Below, in pieces: positions 21,254 to 31,918 of a stretch of 64,000 nt of DNA. Within the stretch, counting starts at the first letter, position 1. Each line of letters opens with the position of its first letter. Made by a program: the position numbers and the translations under genes. The stretch is from Clarkia xantiana subsp. parviflora (lineage: Eukaryota > Streptophyta > Magnoliopsida > Myrtales > Onagraceae). Where the stretch lies: the NCBI GenBank assembly GCA_036873135.1, contig JAPTYO010000002.1:41593452-41657451 (forward strand). Direction: 5' to 3'. The notes beneath the pieces are model-generated. The model had not been told where the DNA came from and searched no databases. It saw nothing but the letters and a program-made list of their open reading frames with translations.

Positions 21254-22045
21254 GAAAAATACAAGAAAACACGAAAACCATGACGATGTGATTCAATCAG
21301 AGGAATATAGTGATGACCATGTTCCGATCGAAATAAGAGAGAGTCCCGAGAGATTCGAGGAGAGGAAGCCATCAACTGCCGAAACTATCGAGATAGTTAA
21401 CATCGGTACAAAGGAAGAACCCCGAGAGCTCAAAATTGGGGCAACTCTTGATCCCTCTCAGAAAGCCCAGATGATCGAGCTACTAGACGAGTACAAGGAG
21501 ATCTTTGCCTGGTCATATTCTGACATGCCAGGTTTAGATACATCAATTGTGCAACATAATTTGCCCATAGATACTGAGAAGTTCAAGCCCAAATGACAAC
21601 ATTTAAGGCGACAAAGTCCGGAGTTACTCCTCAAAATCAAGGAAGAAATCATCGAGCAGATTAACGCATGATTCCTTGAGGTGTGCAACTACTCTGAGTG
21701 GGTTGCCAATATTGTCCCTGTACCGAAGAAGGATGGTCGTGTTCGAGTCTGTGTTGATTATCGAGATCTCAACAAGGCTAGTCTGAAGGACAACTTTCCA
21801 CTCCCTCATATTGACATGTTAGTCGATAGCACGGCACGACACAACATGTTCTCATTCATGGATGGGTTTTCTGGATACAATCAGATAAAGATGGCGGAAG
21901 AGGACAAGTGAAAAACAACTTTCATCACGATGTGGGGCACGTTTTGCTACAAGTTCATGCCTTTCAGACTCAAAAATGCGGGGGCAACTTACCAGAGAGC
22001 GATGGTGACATTGTTCCATGACATGATGCATAAGCAGATAGAAGT
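21254..22045 (+). pseudogene. Ogre-like reverse transcriptase, first part
   Basis: The frame starts at the predicted acceptor and includes the pre-RT linker, then ELLDEYKEIFAWSYSDMPG (about 21475-21530), WVANIVPVPKKDGRVRVCVDYRDLN (about 21702-21776), SFMDGFSGYNQI and KNAGATYQRAM. All blocks are in one frame, broken by TGA codons at 21594-21596, 21669-21671 and 21909-21911. It is cut at 22045 by the nested element, two codons before the catalytic YVDD. RT would copy element RNA in the particle. Confidence 0.88.
22041..22045 (+). repeat. Target site duplication, left copy
   Basis: GAAGT stands directly before the left LTR (22046) and is repeated after the right LTR at 31919-31923. Removing one copy plus the insert rejoins the RT frame. 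Confidence 0.93.
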
Positions 22046-22809
22046 TGATGGATATACGCCCAATTTGAACCCGTTGACTTCCAAATCGTTTTATTTTTAT
22101 CACCCCGTTAATGATTGTAAATCGAAACTTTGACCCGAACAACTCGCCGAAACACCAACGGTCCGGACGAGGCAAAAATACTCGTCCGGGCCACGCGTCG
22201 AACTCACCTAGGTGAGATCGGGTGGCCACACCCGATCTCCCCTAGGGGAGATCGGGTTGGCCAACCCATCTCCCCTAGGGAGGGGTTGGGTGGCCACACC
22301 CAACCCCTACCCTTAGGGGTCAGATTTTCTCTCCGCCCCCAAGGGCCCTGGCACCGTTTCCTGACTCCCACACTTAGATTATTTCAGCCAACCTCTCCAT
22401 GTTTTAAGGTTTTAATTATGTAATCAAGGACTAATTAATTGTGTTTAAAGGTTAACGATGTCATTAAGTCACCTTAATGACACCGTTGCCTATAAATACA
22501 ACCATTCCACCATTCATTTGATCATTTTGGCTACTCATGTAATTTTAGCTCTAGCTTCTCTCTAGACTTTAGACTTTATCTCTCTAAAAAGGGACGTACT
22601 GACTTAGGCATCGGAGAGGGTCCATCAAGCACCCCCCCGTCCGTGCTTGATACTGCCCTTTGTGCAGGACCCCGAGAAGAAGGAGACAAAGAGAACAGAA
22701 GGACACAGAGCAGAGCGACTGAACCCGAGAAGCACAGAACCCGACATCATATTAGTGGGAGATAAGTTCTAAGTTAGCGACCCGTTGACTCAGACCTTAT
22801 AACCTAACA
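22046..22809 (+). repeat. 5' LTR of the nested element
   Basis: The 764-bp LTR starts TGATGGATATACGCC and ends CTTATAACCTAACA. TATA box TATAAATA at 22491-22498. A GC-rich run of palindromes at 22203-22319 lies in U3. Confidence 0.93.
22203..22319. repeat. Three to four back-to-back GC-rich palindromes in U3
   Basis: Successive perfect or near-perfect palindromes are CTCACCTAGGTGAG (22203-22216), GAGATCGGGTG-GCCA-CACCCGATCTC (22214-22239 region), GGAGATCGGGTTGGCCAACCCATCTCC and GGGGTTGGGTGGCCACACCCAACCCC. The same run is in the other LTR (31317-31431) with one base less in a CCCCTAGGGG junction. They could form hairpins or bind a symmetric protein. Confidence 0.85.
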
Positions 22810-22810
22810 C

Positions 22811-22824
22811 TTGGCGCCGTCTGC
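22811..22824 (+). promoter_or_regulatory. Primer-binding site of the nested element
   Basis: TTGGCGCCGTCTGC stands one base after the 5' LTR and is nearly the same as the PBS of the Tat-type elements at 4996 and 52513. Confidence 0.85.
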
Positions 22825-22860
22825 GGTTTTCGAACAAGAAGCCTGGCAATAACTAGAGCT

Positions 22861-23250
22861 ATGGCGAATAGCCTACCATCCAGAGAGAATCGCCCACCTG
22901 GGGTAACAGGCAAGGGAGACAACCTATGCCTCCAGCAAAGCCTAACCCAGAGAAAAGGCCTGCACATCCGGAACCTCAGGTAGCCCCAAAAGCACCCCAA
23001 TCTGACAATCAGGGAGGACCCTCAAGCCCAGCTAGAGCTGAGTCTTCATCTGCCACGACCCCCATGGCTCAGAGACCACAGGGGAAAGGGGGCAACAGAG
23101 AGGGTCATCCTAGGGATACCAATACACAATACCTCCACAGGGGTACCATTATAGAACACACCCTAAGAAGCATCCATATAGAACATACCAGGCTCATACC
23201 GCCAATACAAGGTATATGTATTAGCAAGGAGCCCAAGGAGTGACTCCAGA
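22861..23250 (+). pseudogene. Gag N-terminus remnant of the nested element
   Basis: ATG at 22861 (MANSLPSRENRPPG) begins 50 bp after the PBS. One frameshift at about 22925 leads into a Pro/Gln/Ser-rich frame (PPAKPNPEKRPAHPEPQ) to about 23243. Position and composition suggest a former gag start. There is no diagnostic domain, and later frames are heavily broken. Confidence 0.45.
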
Positions 23251-24719
23251 TTTGATGAAGGAATTAGAAGAGTTGTTAACCTATAGAAAGGCATTAAAGA
23301 TGGGTAAGAGAGGAAATATACGTAAGTGAAGCGACATCCGCAGGCAGAGAAGTGCCCCCAGGAAGAACAACACACAAGCCCTCCAAAGGGGACATCGTAA
23401 AAATCAAAGAATGAGGGAGCAACTGCCACCCCCAATGGAAAGGAAACAATTTGTGCCTCCAAAGCAATAACAAACACAGCAAAGAGCTGGGACATACACC
23501 CCACTAAGGGAGGACATGCAAGTCAGACCACCAAGGATATAAGAGTTCCAACATCCACCTCAGCAAGGTACACATACAGTCCGTATCACCACGGACATGA
23601 CTAAGAGACATTCCAAGGAAAGCTCAAAGGGAGGGACATCGCCCCGACAACACAACAAGGCAACCACCTACTCACGATACAGCACGACAGGTCCCAACCT
23701 CTTGTGTATGACAACCCTTGGTACACATCCCCCTAGGACAGGGGAGAAGTCGAAAAGACAAGGATTTGAACAGGGGACTCATAGAGTACCACACCATGTT
23801 AGTACATAGCTACTGCAATGGGAAGTCTCATGGAGACACGTAGTGGAGTGAGATCACACATAACATACATGAAGGATACACCTCCACCTAGTCCGCCTTG
23901 CAAGGATGCGACCTTATATTCCTCAAGTGGAAGGAATACACACAGACTAATGGAGGAAGACAGTTACATTACCAAGGAACCAGGGGGTATCAACACCCCC
24001 ACACCCATATCCTTCCCATATCCTCTTATTTAAAATTAACTGCATAACAAGTCAACTCCCTAAAAGGGGTAGATTTTGATACTTGATATCAACATGTTTT
24101 CCAAGAAAGACCATACCTGACGCCTTCGGGCTCCGTGGTATATATATATACACAGGTGGACTACTAGAAGAGTCCATAAAACGCCGCCGCCAACCAAGAG
24201 ATGCACAAGGAACAGATTTCTCAATCTCAAAGGGCACCTATAAGGTCAAGATTCTGGGAAAGATCACAAGATGGAAGGCTCACTTACAAAAATAAGTTGA
24301 GCACTCTCAACATCCTATAGAGGAACTACCATGAAGGTCACAAAGGATTACCCCTACTATAACATTCCACTAAGCAACCTAGGGCCAAGTCCGTCGAAGG
24401 AATCCATCTGGCATCGATATGCAAGGGGGGCACCAATCACTACATACCCTCCCCACAAACGCCCATTAGCATAAGAGGGGGTAGCCGCGAAACACATCCC
24501 TCCAAAAAATGGAGGAAACCATATCACATAGACAACGCCCACCTTCAACGGCAAACGCCGCCAATGGATCTATATTATTTCACAAAATAGCCAGAAGTCG
24601 CGACTACACCTATTAAGCTCATCGCAGGTAATGAAATACACTTTCATCAAAAAACTCTCAAGGGCACCAAGCCTAGCAAAGGAAGAATGGCGACACCATC
24701 ATCAAGCTTTTAAAAAGGG

Positions 24720-24950
24720 ATGGAAAACATAGTATTTCCACACAATGATATATTAGTCATAGAAGAGGGAATCACTAGCTTTGACATAAAGAGAACCATA
24801 ATGCATGAAGGGAGTCCGTCAGACATCTCCCATGACCAACTATTGATGATGTTAAGGAAGAGTCAGGCATACCTAAGACCAAAGGACCCCCTACTAGTAA
24901 AGGTGGTCAGAACATCAACACACCCATTAGGGACACGGCACTGCAAATGA
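24720..24950 (+). pseudogene. Protease-like remnant of the nested element
   Basis: A 76-codon open stretch has HNDILVIEEGITSFDIKR followed by TIMHEGSPSDI. This follows the layout of Tat proteases, where HxDxLVI precedes the active site xVDGGSSxDI. The catalytic Asp is replaced by His (MHEG). No further protease blocks are clear. Confidence 0.45.
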
Positions 24951-24999
24951 ACCAAGAACAAGGATGGAACACATATCCTTACAAGTATCCTTGCATTTA

Positions 25000-26930
25000 T
25001 CCTTGCAAAAATAAACTCCCTAGATAAAGAGGTTATCTAATAGATGACTATGTCTCTGTTCTCAAAATATGATCCTAACCCGGAGATCCTTGCACTCCGT
25101 ATTATATATGCAATGAATAACATGTTCATCAAAGATAGGTACACGAAGATTCAAGACAGCGCCCTAAAGATTAGGCGCATACCTCTACCAAGTACGACAC
25201 ATTTGAGTGTTCATAAACACTCTTTCGCCATCTCACAAGAAAGGAAGGCAACCAAGGATACAAGTCCTAACAGAACAAACACCGGTAGAAAATCCTGTCA
25301 TTGAAGTCTTGCACCAAGAGAGAAACTATAAAGATGCAAGATTAGCAAAAGAGATAGTGCAACAACTAGAATATGAAAAAGGAGATACATCTCCTATCAA
25401 GAGCCTTAGGGCATGATAATAGTTCTACATGATCAACCAAGGAAGAGCTCAAAACCTTGGGGAATAAGGTTTCAAGATCGACCCTCACACTAGACGCACA
25501 TCCTGATCAAACACCTTGTCTGCGAATGATAAGACATTTGACTCTGGCATCCCATAAAGAGGAGAACCTCGATAAAGGGGGCACTAGAAAAATATCCCGC
25601 CTTTAAGGTCATACGCCGAACACATGATGAATGAAGGTTATGACAAAATGAAAAAGGAGGGACTTGTCAGCTCAACGCACCTCAAACACGTATACGTACG
25701 CAATACAAATGCAACCTCTAATGAAGCTATCCAACAAGGAATAACCAATACGGGGGCAAACCCATGGAAATTCATGGAGCATCACCTGCAAACCTAAAGG
25801 AAAAATAGGTACAAGTCCTAATTCAAAGGAAGTCTACAATCAAGATTCAAGCTGGGAGGAGCATTACCAATGTGACACTCCCTAAAGGCATTGAAGAATA
25901 CTCCAATATAAAGGAAGATGCAAAGCACACTAAGTACGACAACACTTCAACAAGATTATCACAGCCCGGTCAGACCCCCCCGTGCCCAAGCAAGGAGCAT
26001 GGATCAGATTGACTAGTCTGAAACACACCTTCGAGATTAACAACTCAAGACACCATTCTATGAGAAAGCTTTTCAACCTAAATACAATCCCTTCCAAGAT
26101 ACGTTACTCCTACTCTATCATCACCGTAAAAGTGTTTAAAACACAAGGAAGGGGGGGAAAGAATTTACAAGCACCACTAGGATACAAACACTGCCACATC
26201 CTAGTTATCAAAAGAATGAAAATCACCCCCACCCACCCAAAGCAAAAGCTCTTCACCCAACCTCTAAAGATACATCCGACAAAGGCATTATCCAAACCAT
26301 GCCTATGACTGAAACAAGCAAGCATGAGAAAGAGTAAATCCTACAAGGGACACTCATCGCATTCAAACAAGCAGACAAGGGAGCCCCGAGCATAAGGGGT
26401 ACCCAACCAAGAAAATGAACGAGGGGCCTTCAACGGCCAAATATGAAAGGTGGTATGACCACCAAGCAACTTGGGGGGCACCAAACGAATAAGTGCTTGG
26501 TAGTCCACCTAAGTGTAAAAGAAGAGATTAGAGGCAGAAGATCACAAGAACATGCAATACCTCAACTCCCTGTACGAACATGCCCTAAGTCGGCAACACA
26601 CAAACACTCGACCCATCAAGGGAAGGAAAAGTAAAGAGATATATACAAAGATAGGATACTAAAGCAACCAACCAGATGCCATTGGGAAGTCCTCATGATA
26701 CTGACCACTAAAGATGAACCACTGATAGAGCTCGAGGAAGAAGAAGAAGAGCCTGAACTAACAATATCAACAGGGTTACCATCCTCCTGCAAAGGTGATC
26801 TCCCACACTTAAGAAAACCGTGGTAACATGCAATACAATAGAAAGAAAATTCAAGTAAAGACTCGAAAAGCATATCAAAAACGCACCCTACATGAGAAGG
26901 GACACAAGGTAAGGTAATATTCTGAGCCCT
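25000..26930 (+). other. Decayed interior, no recognisable domain
   Basis: Only short frames are present, and none shows RT, RNase H or integrase motifs that I can recognise. The A/C-rich plus-strand composition matches the flanking gag remnants, so this is probably former pol sequence. Confidence 0.5.
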
Positions 26931-27900
26931 CCGGGAGCCAATCCCGCGAACACATTCGACGCCCCCAAGAGCGTATCTTGAGAGTACTTTTCATACTACG
27001 AACTTCAACGCCCCCAAGAGCGTATCTTGAGAGTAGTTTCCAAAAACTACGAACTTCGACGCCCCCAAGAGCGTATCTTGAGAGTAGTTCTAAAACTACG
27101 AACCCTGTGCCCTCCGGGAGCCTATCCCGCGAACAGATACGACGCCCCCAAGAGCGTATCTTGAGAGTGGTTTCTAAAAACTACGACCTTCGACGCCCCC
27201 AAGAGCTTCTCTTGAGGCAGATTTCAAACTTCCAGATTCGACGCCCCCAAGAGCTTATCTTGAGGTAGATTTCAAACTACCAGATTCGACGCCCCCAAGA
27301 GCTTATCTTGAGGTAGATTTCAAACTACCAGATTCGACGCCCACCAAGAGTGTATCTTTGTTCTAACACCTGTGCCCTCCGGGAGCCTATCCTATGAAAC
27401 GTTAAGTGCCCTCCAAGAGCCTATCTCGTGAACAGATTTCGACGCCCACCAAGAGCCTGTCTCGTGGACAGATTTCGACGCCCACCAAGAGCGTATCTTT
27501 GGTCTAACACCTGTGCCCTCCGGGAGCCTATCCTGTGAAACGTTAAGTGCCCTCCGGGAGCCTATCCTGTGAAACGTTAAGTGCCCTCCGAGAGCCTGTC
27601 TCGTGAACAGATTTCGACGCCCACCAAGAGCGTATCTTTGGTCTAACACCTGTGCCCTCCGGGAGCCTATCTTGTGAAACGTTAAGTGCCCTCCGAGAGC
27701 CTGTCTCGTGAACAGATTTCGACGCCCACCAAGAGCGTATCTTTAGTCTAACACCTGTGCCCTCCAGGAGCCTATCTTGTGAAACGTTAAGTGCCCTCCG
27801 AGAGCCTGTCTCGCGAAAAGACTTCGACGCCCACCAAGAGCGTATCTTTGGTCCAACACCAGTACCTTCCGAGAACCTATCTTGTGAAATATTCACTACG
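26930..27900. repeat. Composite minisatellite (CCCCAAGAGCGTATCTTGAG / CCCTCCGGGAGCCTATC)
   Basis: Two short units alternate: A contains GACGCCCCCAAGAGCGTATC, B contains TGTGCCCTCCGGGAGCCTAT. The left part (about 26960-27350) is mainly A copies spaced about 50 bp. The right part (about 27363-27880) is a higher-order repeat of about 105 bp holding B, a B variant and an A variant (CCCACCAAGAGCG). Spurious long frames run through it. Such arrays between pol and 3' LTR are typical of Tat elements. Confidence 0.88.
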
Positions 27901-28537
27901 CCCCTATGAGGGTATCTGAAGAGATCATTGCACCATACAAAGAAGAATACCATGAAACAATTTTTCACAAGGCAAAGAGATATGATGAATACTTAATGTT
28001 TACTCTTGATGAGATGACAGGTATAATAATGAAGGAAAACATGAAAGAAGGATAAGTGAAGGAAAGCATACACAAGGGAAGAGTCCATGACCAAAGGATC
28101 ACATAAACAAGCACGAGAAGTTGTCATGAAAAGTAACAAGTTATCCTACCATCCATATCTCAAGTCAAGAGAAGTATCTCAAAGGAACCCAACACCACCA
28201 AGAAGGATAGCAAAGCCATGAAATCCACAGTTCAAGGCTCTCAAAATAAACTCGACCAATCAAGAAGAGGAATTGCCTTACAACTCGCACAAAGCAAACT
28301 CCGACAAACCTTATTGTCTTGCATGTCGCCCTCGCGTGACCTATGCTCGTATCAGACTTGAACATCGTCAAGCACAACTCAGGAATGAGACATCTAAAAA
28401 GCATAAAGGATACAACATCCGACAAGACGAGACATCGGGACCTAACCCAACAAACATAGCCTAAACAAAAGGCAACTATAGCAATGAAGGCTCTCCAATG
28501 AGAAAGGAATACTAAAGCACAACTCCATACATCGTGA

Positions 28538-28795
28538 TGTGGCTATCATGTCCACATACCCTAAATTGGCTATCATGTCCACATACCCTGAAGAGGCTAT
28601 CATGTCCACATACCCTGAAGTGGCTATCATGCCCACATACCCTGAAGTGGCTATCATGTCAACATACCCTGAAGTGGTTATCATGTCCACATACCCTGAA
28701 GTGGCTATCATGCCCACATACCCTGAAGTGGCTATCATGTCCACATACCCTGAAAAGGCTATCATATCCACACACCAAGAGGCGATTATCATATC
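28538..28795. repeat. 27-bp tandem repeat array
   Basis: The unit TGGCTATCATGTCCACATAC plus CCTGAAG repeats nine to ten times with few changes. Because 27 is divisible by three, open frames run through it on both strands; these are artefacts. A diverged array of the same unit in reverse orientation is at about 54090-54230. Confidence 0.93.
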
Positions 28796-29279
28796 CACAC
28801 AACAATAAGACCATCAAGTCCACCACAAACCTAAAGAGCCAACACCTAACCTCAAAAGGAGATTCAAGAAAAAGGGAAAAACAACACCCTTCATACGCTC
28901 ATCAAAGGTATGGACTTATATTTCAACCCCTTGGATGATACTAGGCAGGAGACGTCCTCATTATGAAGACAACCTCCATATCTCATGAAATCAACCATAA
29001 AGCAAAGAATCACGACAAGCACTATTGGGGGCATATAACAAAACGATCCCCACAACAATAACAACTACGATACTAGTAGAGGCTAACTCAAGAGCAGTCT
29101 CAACCAAACTACCAAGTAAGAATTTGCTATCTTAATCAGAGCCATGGCAAGAGAAAGGAACCTCAATGAAAGGCGATGATCACACCCATCACCAAAAGAA
29201 AAGTCTTCAACGCAAGGGTTAATAACATAACCCATAGGAAAACCAAAGACACCTTCAAAAGTCGTCAAATCTACATGAG

Positions 29280-30200
29280 GATGAAATAAACCTGAGACTC
29301 GGCCCTCGGCTGGGGGGCAGAGGATAGAGAAGAGACATCAAGACCTATGATCACCCCATCGCCGTCCACAGATTGTTTCCCTTTGTCAAGCAAAGAGGGC
29401 GCCTCTTCAACCACTACCTCCTTATCATGAGAGGAAGTCAGCAAAGGGGCACTTGAAGTAGAGCCTCTCGCGGTTTCCTTCTATTTGGCAGCCGAGGGCC
29501 CGACCTCAGAGTCGGTTTCCGCGCCTTGGATTTAGATTGACTTGAACTCTCGCCCACCGCAAGAACCCATTCGGTAACCAGGGGCGAACGCTCTAACAAC
29601 AAGAAGGAAGCAACATGAGAACAATCATAAGTATATCACAAAGAAAAGAGAATGGAAAAAGAACATGTCGGAAGCCTCTGCAGCTTTCCCTAACTTAGAA
29701 GATTTCTTGGCCTGATGAGCAGAACTAGAGGGTTCTTCCCTCTCATTCGATTCAATGGTACGTTCGGAACGCTCCGCCTACACCTTACACGTTTCTCCAT
29801 GAAACCAACCTACAAGGGGTCATACGAGTCCCCGCCTCATACGAGTCCACCTCGGACACCCAAGACACAGGACAGTCAGATTTGGTCTGACTGCCTTGGA
29901 AAACGATCTTCAAGGTCTCCCTGTCCGAAGAAGAAAGCTTCCCAAAATTGAGTCATCTATACGAGCGACCGAAGCAAAGATCGACCCTTACTCATGGAAG
30001 AGCGAGATACGCCTACTACGGGGGCAACCTTAACATCAATCAAGTTACGGAAACAAAACCACAACCCAAGAGACCTATCCAAGGGAACAAATCCCAGAGC
30101 GTCACAAAGAGGGCGAACTTTTAGCTTCCCCAAATGGAGCAACGCTCCGACACATCCGAAGGAAGGGTCAACCCTTAACACATGTCAATAAATCCATTCG
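29280..30200 (-). pseudogene. Oppositely directed ORF remnants near the 3' LTR of the nested element
   Basis: On the minus strand, opposite to the element, 30181-29957 is open for 74 codons (LHLGKLKVRPLCDALGF). Further along, 29600-29290 reads as Ser/Lys- and acid-rich protein-like sequence in two frames (GESSSQSKSKARKP; SSHDKEVVVEEAP). Position and orientation match the antisense gene of the element at 41533-53224. The similarity is in layout, not in proven sequence. Confidence 0.4.
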
Positions 30201-30419
30201 CTCGCGGCGGGTAAGAAGAAAGCTTGTAAGCATTTTCACCCTCACTTTTATGGGGAACAAATTGCAGGGTAAGGGTCAAGAGCTATACACACACTCCAAC
30301 GAATGAAGGAAAAATGTTACACATGTCGAAGGTCGAGGTTAAAAGACAATGCTCGCGCTAGTACGAGGGAGGCGGAATGTTGTGTCCCATTGAGTGGCAG
30401 AGTTCCCACCCTCAAGTTA

Positions 30420-30740
30420 AGGAGAGGTCTATGCTCTCACCCTTGCACTTATGCTCATATTCATGATTTACATCTACAAGTACACCAATGCCATCACTCA
30501 TGCTTATACTCACAACCCATCCATACGCGCATACATGTTTACGCTTGCACTCACATGCATGCCCACGTGCACACTCCCGTGTGTTCAAACATTTAGACGT
30601 CCATGCACATAGCCGCCATATATCCATGCATACATTCATGACTACAACCGCAACATGTCTACACCCACTTCCATACTTGTGTTCCTACTTGCATGTATGC
30701 TAGTACACACTTTCATGTTCATGATACATCCATGTTCACT
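30420..30740. repeat. Low-complexity CA/TG-rich stretch (CATGCATACA words)
   Basis: Irregular repeats of CATGCATAC, CACATGCATG and ACACATG fill this part. The same word content in reverse orientation is seen at 41020-41300 and 53225-53540 in the minus-strand relative, so it is a family feature of the 3' region. Confidence 0.6.
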
Positions 30741-31156
30741 CAAGGTAACACCCTATGGGCATATTTTCTAGTATCCCATACTTAGAAAAAATTTGGACCA
30801 AATTCAGAATTTTTCCCCACATAGGCCCACCCCATCATGAAATTGAGGTATGGACTCACTTAACCATATTCATGTTGCATCCCCACACATGCGTATATTT
30901 TCCGAGTATAAGCTCGTGACGGTATTGGATTTATTATTTCCATCTCAGACGGACACGTGCTTGGACACTTGTCCGTGCTATTCTGACGTTTGCAATTCCT
31001 ATATCTTATAAGACAGGGGGCAGAGTCAGAGACACACACCCGTGGGTAAGAAAGGATTCCGACAAAAGGTAAAATTCCGGTTTCAAATTGCGCGTGTCAT
31101 ACCATCCTAAAATAGAGTCAATCAAGGGTCAGGCCATTGGTTGACTCGGGGGCATG

Positions 31157-31918
31157 TGATGGATATACGCCCAATTTGAACCTGTTGACTTCCGAATCGT
31201 TTTATTTTTATCACCCCGTTAATGATTGTAAATCGAAACTTTGACCCGAACACCCCGCCGAAACACCAACGGTCCGGACGAGGCAAAAATACTCGTCCGG
31301 GCCACGCGTCGAACTCACCTAGGTGAGATCGGGTGGCCACACCCGATCTCCCCTAGGGAGATCGGGTTGGCCAACCCATCTCCCCTAGGGAGGGGTTGGG
31401 TGGCCACACCCAACCCCTACCCTTAGGGGTCGGATTTTCTCTCCGCCCCCAAGGGCCCTGGCACCGTTTCCCGACTCCCACACTTAGATTATTTCCGCCA
31501 ACCTCTCCATTTTTTAAGGTTTTAATTATGTGATCAAGGACTAATTAATTGTGTTTAAAGGTTAACGATGTCATTAAGTCACCTTAATGACACTGTTGCC
31601 TATAAATACAACCCTTCCACCATTCATTTGATCATCTTGGCTACTCATGCAATTTTAGCTCTAGCTTCTCTCTAGACTTTAGACTTTATCTCTCTAAAAA
31701 GGGACGTACTGACTTAGGCATCGGAGAGGGTCCATCAAGCACCCCCCCTCCGTGCTTGATACTGCCCTTTGTGCAGGACCCCGAGAAGAAGGAGACAAAG
31801 AGAACAGAAGGACACATAGCAGAGTGACTGAACCCGAGAAGCACAGAACCCGACATCATATTAGTGGGAGATAAATTCTAAGTTAGCGACCCGTTGACTC
31901 AGACCTTATAACCTAATA
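31157..31918 (+). repeat. 3' LTR of the nested element
   Basis: The 762-bp copy of the 5' LTR has TATA box 31601-31608 and ends CTAATA, where the 5' copy has CTAACA. GAAGT follows at 31919-31923. Confidence 0.93.

Larger units (their letters stand above)
22046..31918 (+). mobile_element. Non-autonomous Tat-type LTR retrotransposon nested in the Ogre-like RT
   Basis: LTRs at 22046-22809 and 31157-31918, PBS (22811-22824), a purine-rich tract before the 3' LTR (CTCGGGGGCATG, 31145-31156) and a GAAGT target duplication show a complete insertion. The LTRs differ at about 19 of 763 positions by my count. The 8.3-kb interior has only decayed traces of gag and protease, no recognisable RT or integrase, two tandem-repeat arrays and an oppositely directed ORF remnant. 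It must have used enzymes from another element. PBS and LTR ends place it near Tat. Confidence 0.92.

Noticed and set aside
27392..27968. Long minus-strand frames with repeated WWASKSVHETGS-like peptides
   Set aside because: They are only the translation of the 105-bp tandem repeat; no start context or family.
26930..28795. CRISPR-like regular repeats
   Set aside because: Units are directly adjacent or vary without unique spacers, there are no cas genes, and the context is a plant retroelement.
28442..28938. Frames on both strands with 9-residue repeats (MSTYPEVAI, LSCPHTLKW)
   Set aside because: A 27-bp repeat unit keeps all frames open; not genes.
30303..30703. His/Cys-rich frames that look zinc-finger-like
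   Set aside because: They come from low-complexity CATGCATACA repeats; cysteine and histidine spacing is irregular.
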